A stretch of DNA of 64,000 nt from Azospirillum brasilense (GCF_005222205.1 NZ_CP032348.1:640116-704115); one strand, 5' to 3'. Shown: positions 8,764 through 17,267, counted from the stretch's first letter. The notes: generated from the sequence alone by a model not told the origin. A program made the numbers and translations.

Positions 8764-8781
8764 ATTAATCGAACGATTAAT
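8764..8781. promoter_or_regulatory. Inverted repeat, candidate operator (site A)
   Basis: ATTAATCG-AA-CGATTAAT is a perfect 8-bp-arm inverted repeat with a two-base spacer, 20 bp before the DUF6455-like start. Related AT-rich sites with the same spacing of ATTAA and CG occur at 9300-9317 upstream of the binding-protein gene and at 14256-14273 upstream of nicC. The three may be sites of one regulator, possibly the TetR protein at 19.0 kb; that link is inference. Confidence 0.55.
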
Positions 8782-8801
8782 AACCCGCTTCGGAGACTCC
8801 C

Positions 8802-9191
8802 ATGACCATCCCCGCCTCCGCGCCGCATGAGGGCCTGTGCGCGAAACTCCTGCGCGGCTGGCGCGGCGCGCGGTCCCTGGACGCGCTCCAGGCGCTGGCG
8901 CCGCACGACCGCGACCGCGTGCTGGCCGACGCCGGCCTGACCGACCTGACCGCCCCGGCCGTGCTGCGCGCCGGCCATGTCGGGGCGCTGCTGCCCGCCG
9001 CGATGGCGCTGCACGGCGTCGACGGCGCCGTGGTGGAGCAGGACCGCCCCGACCTGATGAACGACCTGCAGCGCGTCTGCGCGCTCTGCCGCAGCGCCCG
9101 CACCTGCCGCCGTCTGCTCGCCGAGGGCTGCACGCAGCCGGAGCACGCGCTGCTCTGCCCCAACGCCGACACGCTCGACGCGCTCCGCTGA
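8802..9191 (+). CDS. DUF6455-like small cysteine-containing protein
   Basis: A 129-aa soluble protein. The C-terminal part has LMNDLQRVCALCRSARTC, then RRLLAEG, a further Cys and LLCPNADTLDAL. The spacing of Cys pairs and the CPN ending match what I know as the DUF6455 family of alphaproteobacteria, whose function is not established. The cysteines could bind a metal or Fe-S cluster. It is preceded by the inverted repeat at 8764-8781 and followed by the promoter of the transporter operon. Being close to the nicotinate genes with a shared candidate operator, it may serve that pathway, but that is inference. Confidence 0.72.
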   Translation: MTIPASAPHEGLCAKLLRGWRGARSLDALQALAPHDRDRVLADAGLTDLTAPAVLRAGHVGALLPAAMALHGVDGAVVEQDRPDLMNDLQRVCALCRSARTCRRLLAEGCTQPEHALLCPNADTLDALR

Positions 9192-9260
9192 GGAGCGCGC
9201 CGAACACGGCGCCAGAACACAGCCGCAAAAAATCCCCAACCGTCTTCGTCGGAAAAGCGA

Positions 9261-9290
9261 TTGACAGCGCCGCGACGTGACCGTTAGCAT
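9261..9290 (+). promoter_or_regulatory. Candidate sigma-70 promoter for the transporter-nic genes
   Basis: A TTGACA hexamer at 9261-9266 is followed after 18 bp by TAGCAT at 9285-9290. The start of transcription would fall near 9297, directly before the AT-rich candidate operator at 9300-9317. The binding-protein start codon is about 160 bp further on. Confidence 0.55.
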
Positions 9291-9299
9291 CCCTGAATA

Positions 9300-9317
9300 A
9301 TTAATTGGCCGTATAAT
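9300..9317. promoter_or_regulatory. Candidate operator (site B) before binding-protein gene
   Basis: ATTAATTGGCCGTATAAT lies just downstream of the predicted promoter. It shares ATTAA, the central G..CG and the closing AAT with the perfect inverted repeat at 8764-8781. A protein bound here would block the promoter. Confidence 0.5.
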
Positions 9318-9457
9318 AAAACACGGGAACGGTTGCCGCATCGGACGGCACGCGTTCCCGCAACGGGCCGACGCGCCCACGCCGAGAGCGGCGGGGCGCC
9401 GACAGGGAATCGTCATTCGCCGTCATCGCGACATCACCGTCGAACGCGGAGGGAGAG

Positions 9458-10594
9458 ATGAGAAACGTGGTACTGGGCGGCCTGCTGTTGACCGGCATCG
9501 CCGCGTCGGTTCCGGCGCAGGCGCAGGACACGGTCAGGATCGGGCTGGTCCAGCCGCTGACCGGATCGGTCGCCTACAACGGCAAGTCCGTGGTGGAAGG
9601 CGCCCGGCTCGCCGTCGAGGAAATGAACGCCGCGGGGGGCGTCCTCGGCAAGAAGATCGAGCTGATCGTCGAGGACGGCCAGTGCACCCCGGCCAACTCG
9701 GTCAACGCCGTCGAAAAGCTGGTGCAGAAGGACAAGGTCGTCACGCTGGTCGGCGCCTTCTGCAGTTCCGCCACCGCGGCGATCATGCCGGTGGCCCAGA
9801 AGTACAAGCTGCCGCTGATCACCGGCGTGTCGTCGAAGGCCAGCCTGACGGAACAGGGCAACCCCTATTTCTTCCGCGCCGCCGAGACGGACGCGCTGAT
9901 GGCGGAAGCCTTCGCCAAGATCCTCGCCAACGACCTGAAGCTGACCAAGGTCGCCTACATCGGCGTCAACGACGATTGGGGCCGCGGCGGGGTTGAGGAA
10001 TTCTCCCGCGACCTGACGGCGCTGGGCGTCAAGACGGTGCTGACCGAGTATTTCGACCACGGCGCCACCGACTTCTTCACCCTGCTGACCAAGCTGCGCG
10101 CCGCCAAGCCGGACGGCGTATTCGTCGCCGCGGAGACGCAGGACGGCTCCATCCTGGTCAAGCAGATCCGCGAGATGGGGCTGGACACCAAGGTGTTCGG
10201 CGTCGGCTCCTGGGCCACCGCCGACTTCATCAACCTGACCGGCGAGGCCGCGGAGGGCATCCACGCCGCCGTCCCCTACGCCTCCAGCATGGACACCCCG
10301 CGCAACCAGGCCTTCGTCCAGAAATATCAGGCAAAGTACGGCATCAAGCCCGGCAAGTACGGCGCCGCCGGCTACAACGCGCTGAACATCGCCGGGCAGG
10401 CCATCGCGCGGGCTGGCGGCACCGACGCCGAGGCCATCCGGGCGTCGCTCGCCAAGACCAGCTACGAGGCGCCGAACGGCGTCTACAAGTTCACCGACAA
10501 GGGCCAGGCCTATGGCTTCGACGCGGTGCTGGTGCGGATCGAGAAGGGCGAACCGAAGGTGATCGCCTCCACCCCGGTGGACGCGCCGCACTGA
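9458..10594 (+). CDS. livK: Periplasmic substrate-binding protein of Liv-type ABC transporter, nic cluster
   Basis: LivK-like periplasmic binding protein, 378 aa. The signal peptide MRNVVLGGLLLTGIAASVPA ends near QAQ-DTVRIG. The mature protein starts VRIGLVQPLTGSVAYNGKSV and has the family segment AAGGVLGKKIELIVEDGQCT, with NSVNAVEKLVQKDKV after it. It is followed by LivH, M, G and F-type genes and then by the nicC-F genes, all in one direction. This suggests uptake of nicotinate, 6-hydroxynicotinate or a related aromatic acid. The ATG has GGAGGGAG a few bases upstream, a strong ribosome binding site. Confidence 0.92.
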   Translation: MRNVVLGGLLLTGIAASVPAQAQDTVRIGLVQPLTGSVAYNGKSVVEGARLAVEEMNAAGGVLGKKIELIVEDGQCTPANSVNAVEKLVQKDKVVTLVGAFCSSATAAIMPVAQKYKLPLITGVSSKASLTEQGNPYFFRAAETDALMAEAFAKILANDLKLTKVAYIGVNDDWGRGGVEEFSRDLTALGVKTVLTEYFDHGATDFFTLLTKLRAAKPDGVFVAAETQDGSILVKQIREMGLDTKVFGVGSWATADFINLTGEAAEGIHAAVPYASSMDTPRNQAFVQKYQAKYGIKPGKYGAAGYNALNIAGQAIARAGGTDAEAIRASLAKTSYEAPNGVYKFTDKGQAYGFDAVLVRIEKGEPKVIASTPVDAPH

Positions 10595-10633
10595 CCAGCG
10601 GACGCCGCCAGGGCCATCGCATTTGGCCAAATA

Positions 10634-10752
10634 GCCCTCTCCCCTCTGGGGAGAGGGTGGCCCGGAGGGCCGGTGAGGGGAATGTGCAAGACGATACGTC
10701 CGGCAAAAGCACAACCCCCTCACCCTAACCCTCTCCCCAGAGGGGAGAGGGG
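10634..10752. repeat. GC-rich palindromic intergenic repeat after binding-protein gene
   Basis: Two copies of the CCCTCTCCCC/GGGGAGAGGG palindrome flank a GGTGAGGGG/CCCCTCACC pair. It lies between the binding-protein and permease genes, exactly as the copy at 2434-2610 does in the first transporter operon. A role in keeping the binding-protein message abundant is plausible but unproven. Confidence 0.8.
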
Positions 10753-10826
10753 ACTTCAAATGCGATTAACCCTGGGCACACCGATCCAACGCACCGTTTG
10801 TGCGGGCCTGCTTTTGCGAGAACGTC

Positions 10827-11699
10827 ATGGATCTCTTTCCGCAGTTCCTGGCCAACGGGCTGGTCATGGGCGTGTTCTACGCGCTCTCCGCCCTCGGCCT
10901 GACGCTGATCTTCGGCCTGATGCGCGTGGTCAACTTCGCCCATGGCGAGTTCTACATGCTGGGCGGGGTCAGCGGCTGGTTCGTCACCAATTACCTGGGC
11001 CTCGACTTCTTCAGCGGCCTGATCGTGGTCGCCGCCTTAATGGCCGCCGTCGGCTGGCTGGTCGACCGTTTCCTGATCGAGCGGGTGCGCGGCCAGGGTG
11101 AGGAGCCAGGCATCCTGCTGACCATCGGCCTGTCGATCTTCCTGGTCAACGGCACGCTCCTGCTGGTCGGCCCGGCGCCCATGAAGGTGGCCGGCGCGAT
11201 GGCCGAAGGGCCGCTGTTCTTCGGCCCGATCGCGGTGACCAAGCTGCGCCTGCTCGCCGTGGCGGTGGGCATCGCGCTGATCGTCGGCGCCCATCTGCTG
11301 ATCCGCCGGACCCGGCTGGGGGCGGCGATGCGCGCCACCTTCCAGGACCCGATGGCGGCCAGCCTCGCCGGCATCCGCACCGGCCACGTCTACGCCGCCA
11401 CCTTCGCGCTGGGCTGCACGCTGGCCGCCCTGTCGGGGATGCTGCTGGCCTCCATCTACTCCGCCCAGGCGTCGGTCGGCGGGCTGATCAGCCTGAAGAG
11501 CTTCGTCGTGGTGATTCTCGGCGGCATGGGCAGCTTCGCCGGCGCCATCGCCGGGGGCCTGCTGCTGGGCGTCGCCGAGGCGATGTGGGGCGGCTACGTC
11601 TCCATGGGCATGGTGGACGTGATCGGCTTCGTCCTGGTCATCCTGATCCTGCTGTTCCGGCCCCAGGGCCTGTTCTCGATCCGCACGGAAAGGGCCTGA
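10827..11699 (+). CDS. livH: Liv-type ABC transporter permease, LivH family
   Basis: Inner-membrane permease, 290 aa from the ATG at 10827 (MDLFPQFLANGLVMGVFYAL). An ATG-independent extension to 10800 exists but adds nine residues with no better start. LivH hallmarks are LSALGLTLIFGLMRV followed by VNFAHGEFYMLGG, MRATFQDPMAASLAGI and the coupling loop ILGGMGSFAGAIAGG, ending LLFRPQGLFSI. Eight or so membrane segments are visible. Its stop is followed one base later by the livM-type ATG. It forms the translocation pore with the next gene. Confidence 0.92.
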   Translation: MDLFPQFLANGLVMGVFYALSALGLTLIFGLMRVVNFAHGEFYMLGGVSGWFVTNYLGLDFFSGLIVVAALMAAVGWLVDRFLIERVRGQGEEPGILLTIGLSIFLVNGTLLLVGPAPMKVAGAMAEGPLFFGPIAVTKLRLLAVAVGIALIVGAHLLIRRTRLGAAMRATFQDPMAASLAGIRTGHVYAATFALGCTLAALSGMLLASIYSAQASVGGLISLKSFVVVILGGMGSFAGAIAGGLLLGVAEAMWGGYVSMGMVDVIGFVLVILILLFRPQGLFSIRTERA

Positions 11700-11700
11700 C

Positions 11701-12672
11701 ATGACCCTGGAACGCAACATCCTGCTGGCCCTTCTGGCCGGGGCGGCGCTTCTGCCCTTCGCGGTGACGGACCAGTACATCCTGCACCTCGCCATCATGG
11801 CGCTGTTCTACGCGGTGCTGGCGAGCAGCCTCAATCTGGTGGTCGGCTATGTCGGCGAATTCTCGCTGGGCCATACCGCCTTCCTCGGCACCGGCGCCTA
11901 CACGGCGGCGCTGCTGTCCACCCAGGCGGGGATGCCGATGTGGGTGACGATCCCGCTGGCCGGGCTGGTCTCCGCCGTCTTCGGCTTCGCCATCGGGGCG
12001 ATCACGCTGCGCCTGCAAGGCCCCTATTTCGTGATCGTCACCCTGTCCTTCGCCGAGGTGCTGCGCATCATCGCCAACAACTGGATCGCGGTGACCAACG
12101 GCCCGATGGGGCTGGCGGGCGTCGGCCAGACTCTCTTCGGGGACGTGGCAGTCACCGACAAGGCCGGCTTCTTCCTGATCATGCTGGGCATCGCGGCGGT
12201 GGCGCTCTACCTCTCCTACCGCTTCGTCTATTCCAACGCCGGGCGGGCGGCGGTGGCGGTGCGCGAGAACCGCTACGTCGCGCAGTCCATCGGCGTCGAT
12301 CCCTTCGGCACGGCCATGCAGGCCTTCGTCCTGGGCGCCTTCCTGGCCGGCTTGGCCGGGGGCTTCTACGCCCACTACATCTCCTTCGTCGGGCCGGAGG
12401 TGTTCCGCTTCGCCTTCATGGCAACGATGATCATCATGGTTCTGCTGGGCGGCAAGGGCACGCTGATCGGCCCGCTGGCCGGTGCTGTGATCGTGACCGT
12501 GCTGGAGGAATACCTGCGCGAGGTGCAGGAACTCCGCCTCACCCTGTTCGGGCTGATCGTCATGGCCATCGTCCTGTTCCTGCCCAACGGCCTGATGGGC
12601 TTCATCGCCCTGCGCCGCGAGCAGCAGGCCGCCAAGCCGACCCTCAACGCCGCGAAGGAGCGAACCGTATGA
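11701..12672 (+). CDS. livM: Liv-type ABC transporter permease, LivM family
   Basis: Inner-membrane permease, 323 aa. The LivM signature LASSLNLVVGYVGEFSLGHT with AFLGTGAYTAALL appears near residues 40-70, followed by LRLQGPYFVIVTLSFAEVLR, VRENRYVAQSIGVDP and the coupling loop GGKGTLIGPLAG. About nine membrane segments are present, and the C-terminus is short and charged. Stop overlaps the ATP-binding-protein start as ATGA, so translation is coupled. Confidence 0.92.
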   Translation: MTLERNILLALLAGAALLPFAVTDQYILHLAIMALFYAVLASSLNLVVGYVGEFSLGHTAFLGTGAYTAALLSTQAGMPMWVTIPLAGLVSAVFGFAIGAITLRLQGPYFVIVTLSFAEVLRIIANNWIAVTNGPMGLAGVGQTLFGDVAVTDKAGFFLIMLGIAAVALYLSYRFVYSNAGRAAVAVRENRYVAQSIGVDPFGTAMQAFVLGAFLAGLAGGFYAHYISFVGPEVFRFAFMATMIIMVLLGGKGTLIGPLAGAVIVTVLEEYLREVQELRLTLFGLIVMAIVLFLPNGLMGFIALRREQQAAKPTLNAAKERTV

Positions 12673-13457
12673 CGGCGACCACCGACCGGCAGCCGCTGCT
12701 GCGCGCCGACGACCTGACCATGACCTTCGGCGGCATCACCGCGGTCAAGGACTTCAGCTTCCACATCGAGCCCGGCGAGATCGTCGGCCTGATCGGCCCC
12801 AACGGCGCCGGCAAGACCACCTGCTTCAACATGCTGACCGGCTTCTACGCGCCCAGCAACGGGCGGGTGCGCTTCAAGGGGCAGGACATCACCAACCGCA
12901 AGCCGCACGCCATCGCCCGGCTCGGCCTCGTCCGCAGCTTCCAGAAGACCAACGTCATGAAGCGGCTGACGGTCTTCGAGAATGTGCTGACCGGCCATTA
13001 CATGGCGAGCCGCCAATCCCTCCTCGCCACCTTCTTCCCCGGCGAGGCGGTGCGCCGCGCCGAGCGCGAGGCGCGGGAGAGCGCCGCCGCCATCGTCGAG
13101 ACCATGGGTCTGGCCCAGCGCATGAACGCCCCGGCGCACCTGCTGTCCTGCGGCGAGCTGCGCCTGCTGGAGGTCGCGGTGGCGCTGGCCGCCAAGCCCA
13201 GCCTGCTGATGCTCGACGAGCCCGCCGCCGGGCTGAACAGCCACGAGGCCGGGACCTTCGGCGCGGTGCTGAAGACGCTGGTCGGGCGCAGCATCGACGC
13301 GCTGCTGATCGTGGAGCACAACATGGATCTGGTCATGTCGGTGTCCGACCGGATCGTCGTCCTCAACTTCGGCCGCAAGCTGGCCGAGGGCCGGCCCGCC
13401 GAGATCCTGGAGAACCGGCAGGTCGCCGAAGCCTATCTCGGAAAGGCCGCCGCATGA
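12669..13457 (+). CDS. livG: Liv-type ABC transporter ATP-binding protein, LivG family
   Basis: Cytoplasmic ATPase, 262 aa. It starts MTATTDRQPLLRADDLTMTF, with Walker A GPNGAGKTT near residue 43, Q-loop region RSFQKTNVM, the signature helix LLSCGELRLLEVAVAL (a C-G-E variant of LSGGE), Walker B LLMLDEPAAGLN and H-loop VEHNMDLVM. The signature being SCGEL rather than SGGEQ is common in LivG proteins. A longer open frame upstream runs through livM out of frame and is a shadow. Start and stop both overlap neighbours by four bases. Confidence 0.92.
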   Translation: MTATTDRQPLLRADDLTMTFGGITAVKDFSFHIEPGEIVGLIGPNGAGKTTCFNMLTGFYAPSNGRVRFKGQDITNRKPHAIARLGLVRSFQKTNVMKRLTVFENVLTGHYMASRQSLLATFFPGEAVRRAEREARESAAAIVETMGLAQRMNAPAHLLSCGELRLLEVAVALAAKPSLLMLDEPAAGLNSHEAGTFGAVLKTLVGRSIDALLIVEHNMDLVMSVSDRIVVLNFGRKLAEGRPAEILENRQVAEAYLGKAAA

Positions 13458-14218
13458 CGCTGCTCTCCGAATCCCCTTCGCCCTCCGCCATCGCCGAGGC
13501 CGCAAACGCGCCGGTCCTCGCCGTGGAGGGCTTGCACGTCGCCTACGGCTCCACCGCGGCGCTGCACGGCGTGTCGCTGGACGTGCGGGCCGGCGAGACC
13601 GTCGCCCTGATCGGCGCCAACGGTGCCGGCAAGAGCACCATCCTGCGGGCCATCTCCGGCCTGCTGAAGGCGCGCTCCGGGACCATCGTCTGGAACGGCA
13701 AGCCGATCGCGAACCTGCCCGCCGACCGCATCGTCGCCGCCGGCATCGCCCACTGCCCGGAGGAACGGCACGTCTGGCCGAACATGACGGTGCAGGAGAA
13801 CATCGCGCTCGGCGCCTATCTCTGCCGCTCGCGCGAGGAGGTGCAGCGGCGCATCGGCATGGCCTTCCACCGCTTCCCCCGCCTGCGCGAGCGGTCGCGC
13901 CAGATGGCCGGCACGCTCAGCGGCGGCGAACAGCAGATGCTCGCCATCGCCCGCGCGCTGATGTCGGAGCCGCGGCTGCTGATGCTGGACGAGCCCAGCC
14001 TCGGCCTCAGCCCGAAGATGGCCGACGAGGTGTTCGACGTGGTGCGCTCCGTCAACGCCCACGGCGTCACCGTCCTGCTGGTCGAGCAGAACATCCACAA
14101 CGCGCTGGGCGTCGCCAGCCGCGCCTATGTGGTCAAGACGGGCCGCATCACCGCCAGCCGCCCCTCGGCGGAGCTGCGCGGCGATCCCGACCTGCTGCGC
14201 GCCTATCTGGGCGGCTGA
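13454..14218 (+). CDS. livF: Liv-type ABC transporter ATP-binding protein, LivF family
   Basis: Second cytoplasmic ATPase, 254 aa. Motifs in order: Walker A GANGAGKST, Q-loop region PEERHVWPNMTVQENI, signature LSGGEQQMLAIARAL, Walker B LLMLDEPSLGLSP, and H-loop VEQNIHNAL; it ends RAYLGG as LivF proteins do. It closes the five-gene transporter. The nicC gene begins 88 bp later behind a candidate operator at 14256-14273, so nic genes may have their own promoter or continue the transcript. Confidence 0.93.
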   Translation: MTLLSESPSPSAIAEAANAPVLAVEGLHVAYGSTAALHGVSLDVRAGETVALIGANGAGKSTILRAISGLLKARSGTIVWNGKPIANLPADRIVAAGIAHCPEERHVWPNMTVQENIALGAYLCRSREEVQRRIGMAFHRFPRLRERSRQMAGTLSGGEQQMLAIARALMSEPRLLMLDEPSLGLSPKMADEVFDVVRSVNAHGVTVLLVEQNIHNALGVASRAYVVKTGRITASRPSAELRGDPDLLRAYLGG

Positions 14219-14255
14219 CGGCCGCAAGCGACGGCGAAAGGCCGTGTCACGAATA

Positions 14256-14273
14256 ATTAAACGAACGACCGAA
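14256..14273. promoter_or_regulatory. Candidate operator (site C) before nicC
   Basis: ATTAAACGAACGACCGAA resembles the left half of site A at 8764-8781: both read GAAT, then ATTAA, then CGAACGA. The right half is degenerate. It lies 33 bp before the nicC start codon, between the transporter and degradation genes. Confidence 0.45.
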
Positions 14274-14306
14274 CAATTCTCGGTCGCCGTCCTTCAGGAG
14301 GCAAGA

Positions 14307-15530
14307 GTGCGAACCAACATGCGAATTGGCATCGTCGGCGGCGGCATCGGCGGCGTCGCGCTGGCCGGCAGCCTGCTCCAGCGCGGCTTCGAGGTCCGCC
14401 TGTTCGAGCGGGCGCCGGGCTTCGGCGAGATCGGCGCCGGCATCCAGATGACGCCGAACGCGGTGAAGGTCATCAAGTCGCTGGGCCTGCTCGACCAGAT
14501 GCTGGCCGCCGGCTTCCTGCCGCAGTCGCTGGTCGGGCGCAACTGGCGCAGCGGGCGGGAGACCTTCCGCACGCCGCTGATCGAGACCTGCCCGGTGCTC
14601 TACGACGCGCCCTTCATCCACATCCACCGGGCCGACCTGCACGCCATCCTGGCCTCGCTGGTTCCGGAGAGCGTCGCCCAGTTCGGGGTGAGCTGCACCG
14701 GCGTGCGCCAGGACAAGAGCACGGCGGTCGCCAGCTTCAGCGACGGCAGCGAGTTCGAGGCCGACCTGATCGTCGGCGCCGACGGCGTGCGCTCCGTCGT
14801 GCGCTCCGCCCTGTTCGGGCCGGAGGCCCCGCGCTTCACCGGACACATGTGCTACCGCGCCGTGGTGCCGACCGGCGGTGTGGTGGATTACGTCAGCCCC
14901 GACGCCTCCTTCTGGTTCGGGCCGCACAGCCACGTCGTGACCTACTACGTGCGCGGCGGCAAGGCCGTGAACATCGTGGCGGTCGCCGAAACCAAGGAGT
15001 GGGTGGAGGAGTCCTGGAACGCCCCCAGCAGCAAGGAGGAGATGCTCGGCGCCTTCCGCGGCTGGCACCGCAACGTGGAGACTCTCTTCAGCAAGGTGGA
15101 TCAGGTCTACAAGTGGGGCCTGTTCGACCGCGACCCGATGACGAGCTGGTCGAAGGGCCGCATCACGCTGATGGGCGACGCCGCACACCCCATGCTGCCC
15201 TTCCTCTCGCAGGGCGCGGCGATGGCGATCGAGGACGCCTATGTGCTGGCCGAATCCCTGAAGGGGCACGGCAGCGACGTGGCCTCGGCGCTGCGCGACT
15301 ACGAGGCGGAGCGGCTCCCCCGCACCAGCCGCGTCCAGTTGGAGGCGCGGGAGCGCGGGCGGACCTACCACCTGCCCTCCCCGCTGGCCCAGGCGAAGCG
15401 CGACTTCATGTACTGGCTGCGCGGGCTCTTCAACCCGCAGGCCACCGGCATCCAGGCCAACTGGGTCTACCAGTACGACGCCCGCGCCTTCCGCCCGAAC
15501 CTCTCCGCCAAGCCGCGCCTCGTGGCGTGA
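14307..15530 (+). CDS. nicC: FAD-dependent monooxygenase, 6-hydroxynicotinate 3-monooxygenase (NicC)
   Basis: Flavoprotein of the p-hydroxybenzoate-hydroxylase class, 407 aa. NicC oxidatively decarboxylates 6-hydroxynicotinate to 2,5-dihydroxypyridine using NADH and O2. Visible motifs: FAD-binding MRIGIVGGGIGGVALAGSLL at the N-terminus, the DG motif DLIVGADGVRSVVRSALFG, and the second FAD motif GRITLMGDAAHPMLPFLSQG. I chose the GTG at 14307 because AGGAGG ends five bases before it; the ATG at 14319 is 17 bases away. The identity rests on the flavoprotein motifs plus the nicE-D-X-F genes that follow. Salicylate-hydroxylase-like enzymes are the alternative, made unlikely by context. Confidence 0.9.
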   Translation: MRTNMRIGIVGGGIGGVALAGSLLQRGFEVRLFERAPGFGEIGAGIQMTPNAVKVIKSLGLLDQMLAAGFLPQSLVGRNWRSGRETFRTPLIETCPVLYDAPFIHIHRADLHAILASLVPESVAQFGVSCTGVRQDKSTAVASFSDGSEFEADLIVGADGVRSVVRSALFGPEAPRFTGHMCYRAVVPTGGVVDYVSPDASFWFGPHSHVVTYYVRGGKAVNIVAVAETKEWVEESWNAPSSKEEMLGAFRGWHRNVETLFSKVDQVYKWGLFDRDPMTSWSKGRITLMGDAAHPMLPFLSQGAAMAIEDAYVLAESLKGHGSDVASALRDYEAERLPRTSRVQLEARERGRTYHLPSPLAQAKRDFMYWLRGLFNPQATGIQANWVYQYDARAFRPNLSAKPRLVA

Positions 15531-15544
15531 GCGGGCGTCGCTTG

Positions 15545-15628
15545 CCCCCTCCCTAACCCTCCCCCGCTTCGCAGGGGAGGGGACAAAACTCCCTCACCTG
15601 CGAAGCGGGGGAGGGCCGGGGTGGGGGT
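15545..15628. repeat. GC-rich palindromic intergenic repeat between nicC and nicE
   Basis: CCCCTCCCTAACCCTCCCCC faces GGGGGAGGGCCGGGGTGGGGG, with inner arms GCTTCGCAGGGGAGG and CCTCACCTGCGAAGC. It folds into one long hairpin inside the nic gene series, so expression of nicC and nicEDXF may be uncoupled to a degree. Confidence 0.8.
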
Positions 15629-15657
15629 CAGCCGCAAGACCTCTCCAAGGACCGACC

Positions 15658-16413
15658 ATGACCAACAAGACCTATCGCATCGGCCAGATCGTCCCCAGCT
15701 CCAACACGACCATGGAGACGGAAATCCCGGCGATGCTGACCGCCCACGCGCTGGCGCACGGCACCCGCTTCACCTTCCATTCCAGCCGCATGCGCATGAA
15801 GACGGTGAAGAAGGAGGAGCTCGCCGCCATGGACGCCGAGTCCGACCGCTGCGCGTTGGAGCTGTCGGACGCCCGCGTCGACGTGCTGGGCTACGCCTGT
15901 CTCGTCGCCATCATGAGCATGGGCAAGGGCTACCACCGCGTCTCGCAGGAGCGGCTGCACGGGCGCACCGCGGAGAACGGCGGGACGGCCCCGGTCATCA
16001 CCAGCGCCGGCGCGCTCGTCGACGGGCTGCACGTGCTGGGCGCCAAGAGGATCGCCCTGGTCGCCCCTTACATGAAGCCGCTGGCCCAGCTCGTCGTCGA
16101 TTACATCGAGCATGAGGGCGTGCAGGTCGCCGATTGGCGCGCACTGGAAATCCCCGACAATCTGGAGGTCGGGCGCCACGACCCGTCCCGCCTGCCGGGG
16201 ATCGTCGCAAGCATGGACACCGCCGGGGTGGATGCCATCGTGCTGTCGGCCTGCGTCCAGATGCCGTCGCTGCCCGCCATCGCGCAGGTCGAGGCGATGA
16301 CCGGCAAGCCGGTGCTGAGCGCCGCCGTCGCCACCACCTACGCCAAGCTGAAGGCGCTGGGCCTGCCGACGCGCGTTCCGGGGGCCGGCGCCCTGCTCTC
16401 CGGCGCCTACTGA
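15658..16413 (+). CDS. nicE: Maleate cis-trans isomerase (NicE)
   Basis: Asp/Glu-racemase-superfamily enzyme, 251 aa, that converts maleate to fumarate, the last step of the nicotinate pathway. The N-terminal substrate loop IGQIVPSSNTTMETEIPAML is characteristic of maleate isomerases. The two catalytic cysteines are C81 in LGYACLVA and C199 in VLSACVQMPS, at the positions described for the Pseudomonas putida enzyme. It is soluble and cytoplasmic. A ribosome-binding purine stretch lies ahead of the ATG, after the GC-rich repeat. Eleven bases separate it from nicD. Confidence 0.93.
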   Translation: MTNKTYRIGQIVPSSNTTMETEIPAMLTAHALAHGTRFTFHSSRMRMKTVKKEELAAMDAESDRCALELSDARVDVLGYACLVAIMSMGKGYHRVSQERLHGRTAENGGTAPVITSAGALVDGLHVLGAKRIALVAPYMKPLAQLVVDYIEHEGVQVADWRALEIPDNLEVGRHDPSRLPGIVASMDTAGVDAIVLSACVQMPSLPAIAQVEAMTGKPVLSAAVATTYAKLKALGLPTRVPGAGALLSGAY

Positions 16414-16424
16414 CGGGGGTTGCC

Positions 16425-17240
16425 ATGACCAGCAGCACCTACCGCTACGGCGCGAACGTCCGCGCCAACGGCATCCGCCAGCATTACCTGCGCTACGGCG
16501 GCGAGGGGAAAACCCGTCCCGTGGTGATCGTGCCGGGCATCACCAGCCCCGCCGTCACCTGGGGCTTCGTGGCGGAGCGCTTCGGGCGCAACTTCGACAC
16601 CTACGTGCTCGACGTGCGCGGGCGCGGCCTGTCGGAGGCGTCGGACGCGCTCGATTACGGGCTGGACGCCATGGCCGCCGACGTGACGGCCTTCGCCGAG
16701 GCCCTGAACCTGCGCGACTACGCGCTGGTCGGCCACTCCATGGGCGCGCGCATCGGCCTGCGCGCGGTCAGCCGCCATGGCGCCGCCCCGGCGCGGCTGG
16801 TCATGGTCGATCCGCCGGTCTCCGGACCGGGCCGCCGTCCCTACCCGGCGCAGTTGCCCTGGTACGTGGACTCCATCCGCCTGATGCGCCAGGGCGCCGA
16901 CCTGGAGGCGATGCGGCCCTTCTGCCCGACCTGGACGGAGGACCAGCTCCGCCTGCGCGCCGAATGGCTGCACACCTGCGACGAGCGGGCCATCGTCACC
17001 GCCTTCAACGACTTCCAGACCGACGACATCCACGCCGACTTCCCGTGCATCCCCTGCCCGGCCCTGCTGATCGCCGCCGGGCGCGGCGACGTGATCCGGC
17101 CCGAGGAGGAGGCGGAAATCCGCAAGCTCCAGCCCGAGCTGGCCGTCACCCGCGTCGAGGGGGCCGGCCACATGATCCCCTGGGACGACGAGGAGGGCTT
17201 CTACCGCGCCTTCGGCACCTTCCTCGGCACCGCCGTCTGA
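16425..17240 (+). CDS. nicD: Alpha/beta hydrolase, N-formylmaleamate deformylase (NicD)
   Basis: Alpha/beta-hydrolase-fold enzyme, 271 aa. NicD removes formate from N-formylmaleamate to give maleamate. The nucleophile elbow is LVGHSMGAR with S105, the acid is probably D129 in LVMVDPP, and the histidine is in VEGAGHMIPWDD near the C-terminus. The start ATG at 16425 follows nicE closely; a longer frame upstream overlaps nicE and is a shadow. Function is assigned from fold plus position between nicE and nicX, the same set of genes as in Pseudomonas. Confidence 0.88.
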   Translation: MTSSTYRYGANVRANGIRQHYLRYGGEGKTRPVVIVPGITSPAVTWGFVAERFGRNFDTYVLDVRGRGLSEASDALDYGLDAMAADVTAFAEALNLRDYALVGHSMGARIGLRAVSRHGAAPARLVMVDPPVSGPGRRPYPAQLPWYVDSIRLMRQGADLEAMRPFCPTWTEDQLRLRAEWLHTCDERAIVTAFNDFQTDDIHADFPCIPCPALLIAAGRGDVIRPEEEAEIRKLQPELAVTRVEGAGHMIPWDDEEGFYRAFGTFLGTAV

Positions 17241-17267
17241 CCGCCCATCCGGAGAGGGACACGCATC

